A stretch of 64,000 nucleotides of DNA from Actinoplanes sp. TBRC 11911 (GTDB lineage: Bacteria > Actinomycetota > Actinomycetes > Mycobacteriales > Micromonosporaceae). The notes beneath the pieces were generated by a model. It saw only the letters and a list, made by a program, of their open reading frames with translations, was not told the origin of the DNA and ran no database searches. This document shows, in pieces, positions 45,844 through 54,689 of the stretch (position 1 is the stretch's first letter; the number at the start of each line of letters is the position of its first letter). Where the stretch lies: positions 248,001 to 312,000 of the forward strand of contig NZ_JABBNC010000003.1 of NCBI RefSeq assembly GCF_012933445.1, given 5' to 3'. The position numbers were made by a program, and so were the translations under genes.

Positions 45844-47223
45844 CTAACCTCGTACGATCGCGAGCACTTCGTCCCTCAGCGCGGCCATGCGATCCGGCTT
45901 GGGGGCCTCGACGTTGAGCCGGAGCAACGGCTCGGTGTTCGATGCCCGCAGGTTGAACCAGGAGCCGTCGGGCAGCGTCGCGGTCAGGCCGTCGAGGTCG
46001 TCGAAGGTGGCGTCCGGGAAGGCCGCGCGCACCTGCGCGGTCTTGGCCGCCGCGTCGTCGACCGTGGAGTTGATCTCACCGGAGGCGGTGTACCGCTCGT
46101 ACTCGGCGGCGAGCTCGGACAGCGGGCGGTCCTGCCCGCCGAGCGCGGCCAGCACGTGCATGGCGGCGAGCATGCCGGTGTCGGCGAACCAGAAGTCGCG
46201 GAAGTAGTAGTGCGCGGAGTGCTCGCCACCGAAGACCGCGTTGGTCCGGGCCATCTCGGCCTTGATGAAGGAGTGGCCGACCCGGCTGCGGACCGGCTTG
46301 CCACCGTTCTCGGTGATGATCTCCGGTACCGCGGCCGAGGTGATCAGGTTGTGGATGATCGTGCTGCCCGGGAACTTGGCCAGCTCGCGGGCGGCGACCA
46401 GCGCGGTGATCGCGGACGGCGAGACCGCGTCGCCGTTCTCGTCGATGATGAAGCAGCGGTCGGCGTCGCCGTCGAACGCGACCCCGATGTCGGCGCCCTG
46501 GGCCCGGATCGCCTCTTGCAGGTCGACCAGGTTGACCGGGTCGAGCGGGTTCGCCTCGTGGTTGGGGAACGAACCGTCCAGCTCGAAGTAGAGCGGCACG
46601 ATCTGCAGTGGCAGCGCGGGCAGCTCCTGGTCGCCCAGGACGGCGGGCACGGTGAAGCCGCCCATCCCGTTGCCGGCGTCGACGATCACCTTGAGCGGCC
46701 GGATGCCGGACAGGTCGACCAGCGAGCGCAGGTAGGCGGCGTAGTCGGTGAGCAGGTCGCGGCGCATCACCCGGGTCGGCCCGTCGGCCTCCGCGTTGAG
46801 ATCGCCGAGCAGTTGCTCGGCGCGCCGGCGGACGATCGCGAGGCCGCTGTCCTGCCCGACCGGGCGGGCGCCGGAGCGGCACAGCTTGATGCCGTTGTAC
46901 CGCGCGGGGTTGTGGCTCGCGGTGAACATCGCGCCGGGCAGGCCGAGCGCGCCGGAGGCGTAGTACAGCTCGTCGGTGGAGGACAGCCCGATGTGCACGA
47001 CGGCGGCGCCGGCCGCGTTGACCCCGCGGCCGAAGGCGTCGGACAGGCCGGGGCCGGTCTCTCTCATGTCGTGAGCGATCACGATCTCGTCCGCGGCATC
47101 CCCGGACTCGCGCAGCATTTCCACGAATGCGGTTCCGAGCGCGCGGGCCACCGATTCGTCGAATTGATCGGGAACGGTGCCGCGAACGTCGTACGCCTTG
47201 ACGATCTCGGACAGATCAGACAA
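45844..47223 (-). CDS. manB: Phosphomannomutase/phosphoglucomutase
   Basis: 459 residues. It has the catalytic serine loop FTASHNPARYNG, the metal loop AFDGDADRCF and the sugar loop GGEHSAHYYF. It converts mannose-6-P to mannose-1-P, the step between ManA and ManC, for GDP-mannose and cell-envelope mannosides. First gene of the manB - Trm112 - SIS block, as in M. tuberculosis (Rv3257c). Confidence 0.95.
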   Translation of the reverse strand: MSDLSEIVKAYDVRGTVPDQFDESVARALGTAFVEMLRESGDAADEIVIAHDMRETGPGLSDAFGRGVNAAGAAVVHIGLSSTDELYYASGALGLPGAMFTASHNPARYNGIKLCRSGARPVGQDSGLAIVRRRAEQLLGDLNAEADGPTRVMRRDLLTDYAAYLRSLVDLSGIRPLKVIVDAGNGMGGFTVPAVLGDQELPALPLQIVPLYFELDGSFPNHEANPLDPVNLVDLQEAIRAQGADIGVAFDGDADRCFIIDENGDAVSPSAITALVAARELAKFPGSTIIHNLITSAAVPEIITENGGKPVRSRVGHSFIKAEMARTNAVFGGEHSAHYYFRDFWFADTGMLAAMHVLAALGGQDRPLSELAAEYERYTASGEINSTVDDAAAKTAQVRAAFPDATFDDLDGLTATLPDGSWFNLRASNTEPLLRLNVEAPKPDRMAALRDEVLAIVRG

Positions 47224-47389
47224 CGCTGCTCAACTCCTCCACGGACGGAATACCCCGACGAGCGTATCGGAGCGAGTTGTTCGAACCGGCCGCAACGGTG
47301 ATAGGCCCCTCTTAAGTGATGCGAGCGCGGTGGTCAGCTTGTCGCCGGGCGTGACGCGCGTCACGATGGGTGGGTCTGGAGGTTCCCCC

Positions 47390-48676
47390 GTGCCCAACCC
47401 CTGGCTCGCCCTCGACTCCGGCGCTGACCCCGCGGAGCACATCCGCGAGGTGGGGCGTGCCCATGAGCGGTTCGTGGCCGGGGATCTGCGCTCGAGCGGG
47501 CTGGGGATCCGGTCGGTGGTGGCAGCCTCCTGGCAGCGGTCGGCGTCGGCGTTGCCCAGCGCGGACAGTACGGCGCCGATCGAGTTGCGCGACGGCGCGC
47601 TGGAGGAATATCGCGCTGCCCACCCGCTGGCCCGGGTGCTGCCGTTGTTCCGGGACCTGCTCGGCGGCCTGGCCGAGGACGGCGACCAGCTGATGGCGGT
47701 CTGCGACGCGTACGGGCGGCTGCTCTGGGTCGAGGGGACGGCGTCGGTGCTGCGCGGCGCGGAGCGGATGAACTTCGTCCCCGGGGCCCGCTGGGACGAG
47801 GCGCACGCGGGGACGAACGCGCCGGGCACCGCGCTGGCCGTGGACCATCCGTTGCAGATCTTCGCGACCGAGCATTTCAGCCGGCCGGTGCAGCGCTGGA
47901 CGTGTGCGGCCGCGCCGATCCACGATCCGGTTACCGGGCGTTTGCTCGGGGCCATCGATGTGACCGGCGGTGACCACCTTGCCAATCCGCACAGTCTCGC
48001 GCTGGTGCGGGCGACCGCGATGGCCGCCGAGGCGTTTCTGGGTGCGCACGCGCCGGTGAGCACGACGGCCGGGACGGTGGAGGTGCTCGGACGTAACGAG
48101 GCGACGCTGACCTTCGGCGGGCGCCGGCGGCGGCTCGGGCGGCGGCACTCGGAACTGCTCGTGTTGCTTCTGGCGCACCCGGAGGGGCGTACGGGCGAGG
48201 AACTGGGGTTTGACCTTTATGGAGACGACGTCAGCCCGGTGACCGTGCGCGCCGAATTGTCCCGATTACGCCGCACGCTGGGACCCGAGCTGCTCGATTC
48301 CCGGCCCTACCGATTACGGGCCGAGCTGGACGCCGACTTCCGCCGGGTGATCCGCCTGCTCAAGCGGGGACGCACGGCCGAGGCGCTGGCCGCGTACGAG
48401 GGTGCGCTGTTGCCCGGTTCGGACGCGCCGGGCGTGACGCGACTGCGCCGCCTCGTCGACGACCGGTTGCGCGCCGCGCTGACCGCCGCTCGCGACCGTG
48501 GGCTGTTGCAGTCGTGGCTGCATTCGCCGTGGGGCGCCGACGATTTGGAGCTGTGGGAGGCGTACGCGAAAACCCTGCCACCGGATTCGCCGCCGCGCGC
48601 GATGACGCAAGCCCGAATCCGCGAGCTGACTGTCGAATATGGGCTTGCAACGTCTCTGCAACGTCGTCGTCAATAA
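47390..48676 (+). CDS. GAF-domain regulator of the aldehyde dehydrogenase cluster
   Basis: 428 residues from GTG 47390 with GGAGG 7 nt ahead. A GAF-like sensor part ([56 protein letters not shown]) resembles AcoR/GAF regulators. The C-terminal half has an OmpR/SARP-like winged helix ([20 protein letters not shown]) and a helical tail. No sigma-54 AAA domain is present, unlike AcoR. Likely senses a small metabolite and controls the aldehyde dehydrogenase gene 34 bp downstream. Confidence 0.8.
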   Translation: MPNPWLALDSGADPAEHIREVGRAHERFVAGDLRSSGLGIRSVVAASWQRSASALPSADSTAPIELRDGALEEYRAAHPLARVLPLFRDLLGGLAEDGDQLMAVCDAYGRLLWVEGTASVLRGAERMNFVPGARWDEAHAGTNAPGTALAVDHPLQIFATEHFSRPVQRWTCAAAPIHDPVTGRLLGAIDVTGGDHLANPHSLALVRATAMAAEAFLGAHAPVSTTAGTVEVLGRNEATLTFGGRRRRLGRRHSELLVLLLAHPEGRTGEELGFDLYGDDVSPVTVRAELSRLRRTLGPELLDSRPYRLRAELDADFRRVIRLLKRGRTAEALAAYEGALLPGSDAPGVTRLRRLVDDRLRAALTAARDRGLLQSWLHSPWGADDLELWEAYAKTLPPDSPPRAMTQARIRELTVEYGLATSLQRRRQ

Positions 48677-48710
48677 CGTCGCCCGTATCCCAAGAGGTAC
48701 GGAGGCAGCA

Positions 48711-50234
48711 ATGACGGTGTATTCCGCGCCCGGAACTCAGGGCGCTATCGCCAACTACGAAACCCGCTACGACCACTACATCGGTGGCGAGTATGTGGCC
48801 CCGGCCAAGGGTCAGTACTTCGAGAACCCCTCCCCCGTGACCGGCGAGAACTTCTGTGAGATCGCCCGCGGCACCGGGGACGACGTGGAGAAGGCACTCG
48901 ACGCGGCGCACGGCGCGGCACCCGCCTGGGGTCGCACCTCGGCCGCCGAACGGGCCAACATCCTCAACAAGATCGCGGACCGGATCGAGGCGAACCTCGA
49001 GGAGCTCGCGGTCGCCGAGGCCTGGGAGAACGGCAAGCCGGTACGCGAGACGCTGGCCGCCGACATGCCGCTGGTCATCGACCACTTCCGCTACTTCGCG
49101 GGCGCGATCCGGGCCCAGGAGGGCACGGCCGGCGAAATCGACGAGAACACCGTGGCGTACCACTTCCACGAGCCGCTCGGCGTGGTCGGCCAGATCATTC
49201 CGTGGAACTTCCCGATCCTCATGGCGACCTGGAAGCTCGCCCCGGCGCTGGCCGCCGGCAACGCGGTCGTGCTCAAGCCCGCCGAGCAGACCCCGGCGTC
49301 GATCCACTACCTGATGAAGCTCGTCGGCGACCTGTTACCGCCGGGCGTCCTCAACATCGTCAACGGCTTCGGCGTCGAGGCCGGCAAGCCGCTCGCCTCG
49401 TCCAACCGGGTGGCCAAGGTCGCGTTCACCGGCGAGACCACCACCGGGCGCCTGATCATGCAGTACGCCTCGGAGAACCTCATCCCGGTGACCCTGGAAC
49501 TCGGCGGCAAGAGCCCGAACATCTTCTTCGAGGACGTCAGCCGGGCCGACGACGACTTCTTCGACAAGTCGCTGGAAGGCTTCGCGATGTTCGCGCTGAA
49601 CCAGGGCGAGGTCTGCACCTGCCCGTCGCGCGCACTCATCCAGCAGAGCATCTACCAGGACTTCCTGGCTCAGGCCGTGAAGCGCGTCGAGAACATGAAG
49701 CAGGGCAACCCGCTGGACACCGAGACGCAGGTCGGCGCGCAGGCGTCCAACGACCAGCTCGAGAAGATCCTGTCCTACCTGGACATCGGCCGGCAGGAGG
49801 GCGCCCGGGCGCTGACCGGCGGCGCGCGGGCCGAGATGCCGGGCAACCTGTCCGGCGGCTACTACGTCCAGCCGACGATCTTCGAGGGCAACAACGCCAT
49901 GCGGGTCTTCCAGGAGGAGATCTTCGGGCCGGTCGTGTCGGTGACCTCGTTCTCCGACTACGAGGACGCCATCAAGATCGCTAACGACACGCTCTACGGC
50001 CTTGGTGCGGGTGTGTGGACGCGCGACATCAACCTGGCGTACCGGGCGGGTCGCGCGATCAAAGCCGGTCGAGTCTGGACAAACCAGTACCACACGTACC
50101 CGGCGCACGCCGCATTCGGTGGCTACAAGCAGTCCGGTATCGGCCGCGAGAACCACCGCATGATGCTGGACCACTACCAGCAGACCAAGAACCTGCTGGT
50201 GTCGTACGACCCCAAGCCCATGGGCTTCTTCTAG
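48711..50234 (+). CDS. NAD-dependent aldehyde dehydrogenase
   Basis: 507 residues from ATG 48711 after a GGAGG site. Catalytic Cys302 ([11 protein letters not shown]), general base E263 (LELGGKSP) and the NAD-fold IPWNFPI and FTGETTTG are present. It belongs to the ExaC/AldA-like group that oxidises acetaldehyde and similar aldehydes during alcohol use. Operon with the GAF regulator and DUF779. Confidence 0.93.
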   Translation: MTVYSAPGTQGAIANYETRYDHYIGGEYVAPAKGQYFENPSPVTGENFCEIARGTGDDVEKALDAAHGAAPAWGRTSAAERANILNKIADRIEANLEELAVAEAWENGKPVRETLAADMPLVIDHFRYFAGAIRAQEGTAGEIDENTVAYHFHEPLGVVGQIIPWNFPILMATWKLAPALAAGNAVVLKPAEQTPASIHYLMKLVGDLLPPGVLNIVNGFGVEAGKPLASSNRVAKVAFTGETTTGRLIMQYASENLIPVTLELGGKSPNIFFEDVSRADDDFFDKSLEGFAMFALNQGEVCTCPSRALIQQSIYQDFLAQAVKRVENMKQGNPLDTETQVGAQASNDQLEKILSYLDIGRQEGARALTGGARAEMPGNLSGGYYVQPTIFEGNNAMRVFQEEIFGPVVSVTSFSDYEDAIKIANDTLYGLGAGVWTRDINLAYRAGRAIKAGRVWTNQYHTYPAHAAFGGYKQSGIGRENHRMMLDHYQQTKNLLVSYDPKPMGFF

Positions 50235-50240
50235 GCCGCC

Positions 50241-50618
50241 ATGGTCACCCGGGTAGACGTCACCCCCGCGGCCGCCGACATGATGCGGCGGCTGCGGGGC
50301 GAACACGGTCCGCTGATGTTCCACCAGTCCGGCGGCTGCTGCGACGGCAGCTCGCCGATGTGCTATCTGGACGGCGAGTTCCGCACCGGCAAGTCGGATG
50401 TACTGCTCGAATCGCTGGTTGTCGAAGGCGTTTCCGAGCCGATCACGTTCTGGATGTCGGCGTCGCAGTTCGAGCTCTGGAAGCACACGCATCTGACGGT
50501 GGACGTGGTCCCCGGGCGCGGTTCCGGCTTTTCGCTGGAGGCGCCCGAGGGCGTACGGTTCCTGATTCGTTCCCGCCTGCTCACCCCGGACGAGATAGCC
50601 GAGCTGGCGACGCGGTAA
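50241..50618 (+). CDS. DUF779 protein
   Basis: 125 residues with the DUF779 cysteine cluster (HQSGGCCDGSSPMC; C33, C34, C41) and a conserved FWMSASQFELWKHTHLTVDV segment. DUF779 genes occur next to aldehyde dehydrogenases in many bacteria; the cysteines suggest metal binding or a redox role. Starts 6 bp after the dehydrogenase stop. Confidence 0.9.
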   Translation: MVTRVDVTPAAADMMRRLRGEHGPLMFHQSGGCCDGSSPMCYLDGEFRTGKSDVLLESLVVEGVSEPITFWMSASQFELWKHTHLTVDVVPGRGSGFSLEAPEGVRFLIRSRLLTPDEIAELATR

Positions 50619-50910
50619 GACCCCAAGTCAAATGCCGATGTCGTAGCGGGGTGGGTGGCACAGACCGCAACTCCCGTCGAGGGCCGGGGCGAGGCGAGCA
50701 GGCCGCTGGCGCGGCCAGAACGCTCCCCTCCCCCCGGCGACCTGCGTGCGTGGTCACCCCCAAAAGCCGCCAGCGGCGCCCGCCCGCACCCCAACCGCAG
50801 TCACGGCCGGCCCCAGCCCAGCCCCGCCCCTGCCCCTGCCCCGCTCAGCCAACAGCCCACCCGACGGCCCAGCCGAGCCGACCGCCCAGCCCAGCCCACG
50901 GCCCAGCCCA

Positions 50911-50955
50911 GTCCAGTCCAGTCCAGTCCAGTCCAGTCCAGTCCAGTCCAGTCCA
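50911..50955. repeat. (GTCCA)9 pentanucleotide repeat
   Basis: Nine uninterrupted copies of GTCCA inside a longer CCCAGC-rich tract. Being 5 bp long, copy-number change would shift any frame read through it. Confidence 0.9.
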
Positions 50956-51110
50956 ACAGCCCAGCCCACGGCCCAGCCCAGGTCACGCTCCGACCCCAGT
51001 CACAGCTCGGCCCGAGTCCGCGGCCCGACCCAGGTCACGGCCCAACCCAGGTCCACAGTCCGGTCCGGATCCGCAGGTCAGCCTAGGTTCACCGCTCGGC
51101 CAGCCCAGCC

Positions 51111-51170
51111 CGGCTCGGTCCGGTTCGGCTCGGTTCGGTTCGGCCCGGTTCGGTTCGGTTCGGTTCGGTC
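51111..51170. repeat. (CGGYY)12 pentanucleotide repeat
   Basis: Twelve 5-bp units of the form CGGTT, CGGCT, CGGTC or CGGCC without interruption. Confidence 0.85.
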
Positions 51171-51545
51171 CGCAGCACCGTCATCACCGGCGGCACGACG
51201 CGTCCTGCAGGATGGGAATAATCCGCCACATCGTGGGATGGCCGTAGACCTTGGTAACTTGCGCCCACATATTGACCCGAACTCTCCAAGGTCTCCGGCC
51301 AACCGCGAAACAGCCGCGAATAAAAGCCGCATAGGCTAACAAAGGTGCCTCCACAGTGGATCCCAGTCCCACAGTCTGGACGCCAGTTCACCATGTGGCC
51401 GCCCGTCCCAGACAACGGACTGCCGTCCCAGAAAATGGAAGCGAGCCAGCGCATCTACGTCGACCCGGCGACACCACACTCGAGGACGCAGTAGACCGAC
51501 GCCCCGCCGACTCAACATCCGGCGACTCAACCCCGCCACACCGCC

Positions 51546-51856
51546 AGCCGCCGCCCACGCGCTGCCGCCACCCGCCGCCCACGCGATGTCACCACCAGCT
51601 CTCCACGCGGAGTCACCATTCGCCCACATGCAGTGACCACCCGCTCCCCGCACGGAGTCACCACCCACCGCCCACTCGATGTCACCACCCACCGCCCACG
51701 TGGAGTCACCACCCGCTCCCCGCACGGAGTCACCACCCACCGCCCACTCGATGTCACCACCCACCGCCCACGTGGAGTCACCACCCACTCTCCACATGGA
51801 GTCACCACCCACCGCCCACGCGATGTCACCACCCACCGCTCACGCGATGTCGCCAG
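51546..51856. repeat. 24-bp minisatellite
   Basis: About 12-13 units built on TCACCACCC plus a 15-nt variable part. Between 51634 and 51850 there are nine exact 24-bp units. A 72-bp block of three unit types occurs twice in a row, showing recent block duplication. Since 24 is divisible by three, frames stay open on both strands; the minus strand would encode an 8-residue G-G-D-x-x-W-x-x repeat. Confidence 0.85.
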
Positions 51857-52182
51857 CCGCCGAAGTCCTTCGCGCGCGCCCGCGGGTGGCGCGGACCGCG
51901 GAGCGAACCCGGCGGTAGGCGCGATATCCGGGTCGCAGAACGTACGACATCCATCCGTCCAAGGTGGCCGGTCGAGGCTCGTTTGATCCCTTCGCGACGC
52001 GGTCCCGTATCACCTCTCGATGCCGTCCGGCGTCCAGAGCGGATAAACACCGAAATTTCGGTATTTGTCCGCGCCACGTGTCGGTGATTGTGCTCCCGAA
52101 ACTGTGCCGAAGGCATGAGGTCCGGTAGCGAATCGGCGGTTCGGTTGGCATTGTCGGGTGTCGAACCGATTGGGAGGTTTGG

Positions 52183-53019
52183 ATGCGACTGGCGCGTTCC
52201 AGGAAGATCGTTCTCCTCGGCGTGGTCCTGCTGGCGGCGGGACTGGCGGGGCGGGCTTCCGCGGATACGACCCAGAACCACCCGGCGACCGCGCTGCCCG
52301 CCGTGTCCGCATCCGCGCCCGCCCCGAAGCCGAAGCCGAAGCCGACAACGAAGCCCGCACCGACAAAGAAACAGACTGCGACGCCGCCGAGTAAGCCCTC
52401 ATCGCGGCAGTTCAGCCTGGTCGGCGTCCGGATGACCACCGGTAGCAAAGCCGTGGCGCTCACCTTCGACGACGGACCCGACCCGGTGCAGACCCCGAAG
52501 ATCCTCAAGTTACTGGCGCAGCAACACGTCAAGGCCACCTTCTGCCTGGTCGGCAGCAACGTGCAGAAGCATCCGGAGATCGTGCGTCAGATCGCGGCCG
52601 GCGGGCACACCCTGTGTAACCACACCTGGAATCACAGCCTCACGATCGGCAAGCAGTCGGAGGCCGCGATGAAGGCCGACCTCCAGCGCACAAGCAACGC
52701 GATCCATCAGGCCGCGCCCAAGGCGAAGCTCAAGTATTTCCGGGCGCCCGGCGGCAACTTCACGCCCGCCCTGGTCGCGACCGCCAAGCAGCTGGGCATG
52801 GCGTCGTTGTACTGGAAGGTCGACCCGCGTGACTGGGATCACCCCAAGGGCGAGACGCACGCGCAGCACCAGCAGCGCGTGATCAATCGGGTCTGCCACA
52901 ACACCGGCAGCGGCGCGATCGTATTGTCGCACGACTTCGCCCAGCCGGACACGATCGCGGCGTACCGGAAGATCATCCCGACGCTGAAGAAGAAGTACAA
53001 ACTGGTAGCGATGCCCTAG
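52183..53019 (+). CDS. Secreted polysaccharide deacetylase (NodB family)
   Basis: 278 residues. A signal peptide (about 1-28) is followed by a Pro/Lys/Thr-rich linker (45-72) and a NodB domain: D96-D97 in LTFDDGPDP, zinc ligands H147 and H151 (NHTWNHS), the RAPGG motif, and IVLSHDF near the end. It removes acetyl groups from peptidoglycan, chitin or related polymers. Followed by a strong terminator. Confidence 0.92.
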   Translation: MRLARSRKIVLLGVVLLAAGLAGRASADTTQNHPATALPAVSASAPAPKPKPKPTTKPAPTKKQTATPPSKPSSRQFSLVGVRMTTGSKAVALTFDDGPDPVQTPKILKLLAQQHVKATFCLVGSNVQKHPEIVRQIAAGGHTLCNHTWNHSLTIGKQSEAAMKADLQRTSNAIHQAAPKAKLKYFRAPGGNFTPALVATAKQLGMASLYWKVDPRDWDHPKGETHAQHQQRVINRVCHNTGSGAIVLSHDFAQPDTIAAYRKIIPTLKKKYKLVAMP

Positions 53020-53048
53020 GGCCTGTCCTGCCGGCAGGACAGGCCCTA
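53017..53048. terminator. 16-bp perfect palindrome between convergent genes
   Basis: TAGGGCCTGTCCTGCC and its exact complement form a 32-bp palindrome that includes the deacetylase stop codon and ends 2 bp before the DUF3499 stop. It should end transcription from both sides. Confidence 0.7.
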
Positions 53049-53049
53049 G

Positions 53050-53418
53050 CTAGTGTGACGGGGGGATCACCCGCAAATGGCCGCGGCGGCCGGTCTGGTG
53101 ACCTGGCAGGGAATCCTGCTCATCGGTGCGCGGGGGTGGCGCGGGGGGTCGAGCCGCTTCGCGGACCGCGTCGGCGAGGGCGACCAGGTCATCGGTGGTG
53201 GGCGGAGGCGGTGCGAAATCACCGTCGTGCCGCACGAGCTCCCAGCCCCGAGGGGCGGTGAGGCTGCGGGCGTGCGGCTCGCAGAGGTCGTACGTGTGCG
53301 GCTCCGCGAACGCCGCGAGGGGTCCGACGACGGCGGTGGAGTCGCTGTAGACGTAGGTCAAAGTGGCAACCGCCTGTCGGGGACAGCCGTTCCGGGAGCA
53401 GCGCCGTGGTGACCTCAC
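53050..53418 (-). CDS. DUF3499 protein
   Basis: 122 residues from GTG 53418. The cysteine pattern at the start (CSRNGCPRQAVATLTYVYSD) and the CEPHARSLTAPRGWELVRHD segment mark DUF3499, an actinobacterial family (Rv3258c in M. tuberculosis) near whiB2 and manB. Probably binds zinc. The C-terminal third is Pro-rich and variable. Confidence 0.88.
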   Translation of the reverse strand: MRSPRRCSRNGCPRQAVATLTYVYSDSTAVVGPLAAFAEPHTYDLCEPHARSLTAPRGWELVRHDGDFAPPPPTTDDLVALADAVREAARPPAPPPRTDEQDSLPGHQTGRRGHLRVIPPSH

Positions 53419-53601
53419 GGCGGCACGTTATCTCTCCGGCGCCTCGCGTGGGCGCGGAAACACCGCGACACGCCGACTTGCGATGCATCACGATTCGGTC
53501 ATCGCCGGTAGACACGCCGCCCCGTTGGGACGAATTCACACCAGGGACACGCGCCGGAAGCAGGCAGAACCCGGGTACCACCTCGGGAGGACTAGTCTTG
53601 C

Positions 53602-54081
53602 GTGGTGACCACCAGTCCTGAGCGCCGCCGGGAGTCGAGCCGTTCGCAGGTGAAATCCGGCACGACGCATCCTGCCCGGCGCGACCGGCACGGGCGTGGC
53701 CTCCGCGGCCGGTTGGTCCCGGCCACGGTGCCACTCGCCCGCACGAAGGCGGAAATCTTCGACGACCTGGTCCTGGACACTGTCGAGGGCCTGGAGCGGC
53801 GATACGCGAAAGAGCTCGCCGGCGTCGAGTTCGCCGTCGAGGACGTCCCGCCGGAGCTGAACGTGTACGACTCGGATGTGCTCGAGGACGGCGAGGTGCC
53901 GCTCGCCCGACTGCTCCCGGGCCGCCCCGGCCGGCAGGAGCTTCCGCCCCGGATCGTGCTCTACCGCCGGCCGCTGGAATTCCGGGCGATGGACCGTGAG
54001 GACCTCGCCGACCTCGTGCATGACGTCATCATCGAGCAGGTCGCCAATCTGCTCGGGGTGGATCCGGACGAATTGAGCTGA
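53602..54081 (+). CDS. Zincin-like metallopeptidase family protein, motif degenerate
   Basis: 159 residues. The basic start leads to the conserved domain (FDDLVLDTVEGLERRY, VEFAVEDVPPE, LPPRIVLYRRPLEF) of the minimal zincin family seen as Rv3259 beside whiB2. At the position of H-E-x-x-H the sequence reads VIIEQVANLLG, so the zinc ligands are missing and peptidase activity is doubtful. Its stop directly abuts the whiB stop. Confidence 0.8.
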   Translation: MVTTSPERRRESSRSQVKSGTTHPARRDRHGRGLRGRLVPATVPLARTKAEIFDDLVLDTVEGLERRYAKELAGVEFAVEDVPPELNVYDSDVLEDGEVPLARLLPGRPGRQELPPRIVLYRRPLEFRAMDREDLADLVHDVIIEQVANLLGVDPDELS

Positions 54082-54339
54082 TCAGGCGACCCGCCGCTTG
54101 AGCTTGCGACGCTCACGCTCGGACAGTCCGCCCCAGATCCCGAACCGTTCGTCATGACCCAGTGCGTACTCCAAGCACTCGGCCTTCACCTCGCACCGCC
54201 CGCAGATCCTCTTCGCCTCGCGGGTGGAACCACCCTTCTCAGGGAAAAATGCCTCCGGGTCGGTTTGCGAACACAGCGCTCGTTCCTGCCACTCGGGCGC
54301 GTCTCCGAGCAGGTCGACCCCTTCAACCTGCGCTTCCAT
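54082..54339 (-). CDS. WhiB-family regulator, WhiB2/WhmD-like
   Basis: 85 residues. Four cysteines, C23, C46, C49 and C55, ligate a [4Fe-4S] cluster. GIWGG at 67-71 and a basic tail (ERERRKLKRRVA) complete the family pattern. WhiB2 types work with WhiA-like control of septation in actinomycetes. Location next to the Rv3259- and DUF3499-like genes supports the WhiB2 assignment. Confidence 0.92.
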   Translation of the reverse strand: MEAQVEGVDLLGDAPEWQERALCSQTDPEAFFPEKGGSTREAKRICGRCEVKAECLEYALGHDERFGIWGGLSERERRKLKRRVA

Positions 54340-54689
54340 CGGCGTGCCTCCAATTCCGCGCCGGCATCACTGCCGAGCGCTGACCCCCCACGCACGCGGC
54401 GTGTTTTTTGCGGAGCGGACGCGGTTTCCGCAGCGTCGCGCCCCACAACCCCACCGAAATTACACGCGTGTAAGACGTGCGTCGTCAAGCCGAACCTGAT
54501 AAATAGGCCCGTTTCCGCGGCGCGCCCCCGGCGCGTCGCGGTCCCGTTCCTGCCCTATCTGTCCGGACCGGCCCGAGGTAACGCCATCCCCCCACTACAC
54601 GTCCAATTTAACCCGATTTGTGACATACAGGAGACGGGTGGGGTGAGTACCCACTCGGACGCCCGTAAACCCCAGCATGATCCAAAAGG
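54340..54689. other. whiB promoter region
   Basis: 350 bp between the whiB start and the fbiC stop, both minus strand. WhiB-type genes usually have long leaders with several promoters. AT-richer stretches around 54460-54500 and 54600-54630 are candidate promoter positions; no clear operator was identified. Confidence 0.45.

Larger units (their letters stand above)
50619..52182. other. 1.56-kb gene-free region full of simple repeats
   Basis: No convincing gene on either strand. It holds a Pro-codon-like C/G-rich tract (50690-51080), GTCCA pentamers, CGGYY pentamers, a short unique piece (51175-51540) and a 24-bp minisatellite. The repeats keep several frames open, giving false long ORFs. The last ~300 bp should hold the deacetylase promoter. 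Confidence 0.6.

Noticed and set aside
51336..51836. A repeat protein of G-G-D-x-x-W-x-x units on the minus strand
   Set aside because: Listed only as a finding. The frame is open because the 24-bp unit lacks stops; there is no clear ribosome-binding site or conserved domain.
51546..51856. CRISPR array
   Set aside because: Units are contiguous 24-bp repeats without unique spacers, and there are no cas genes.
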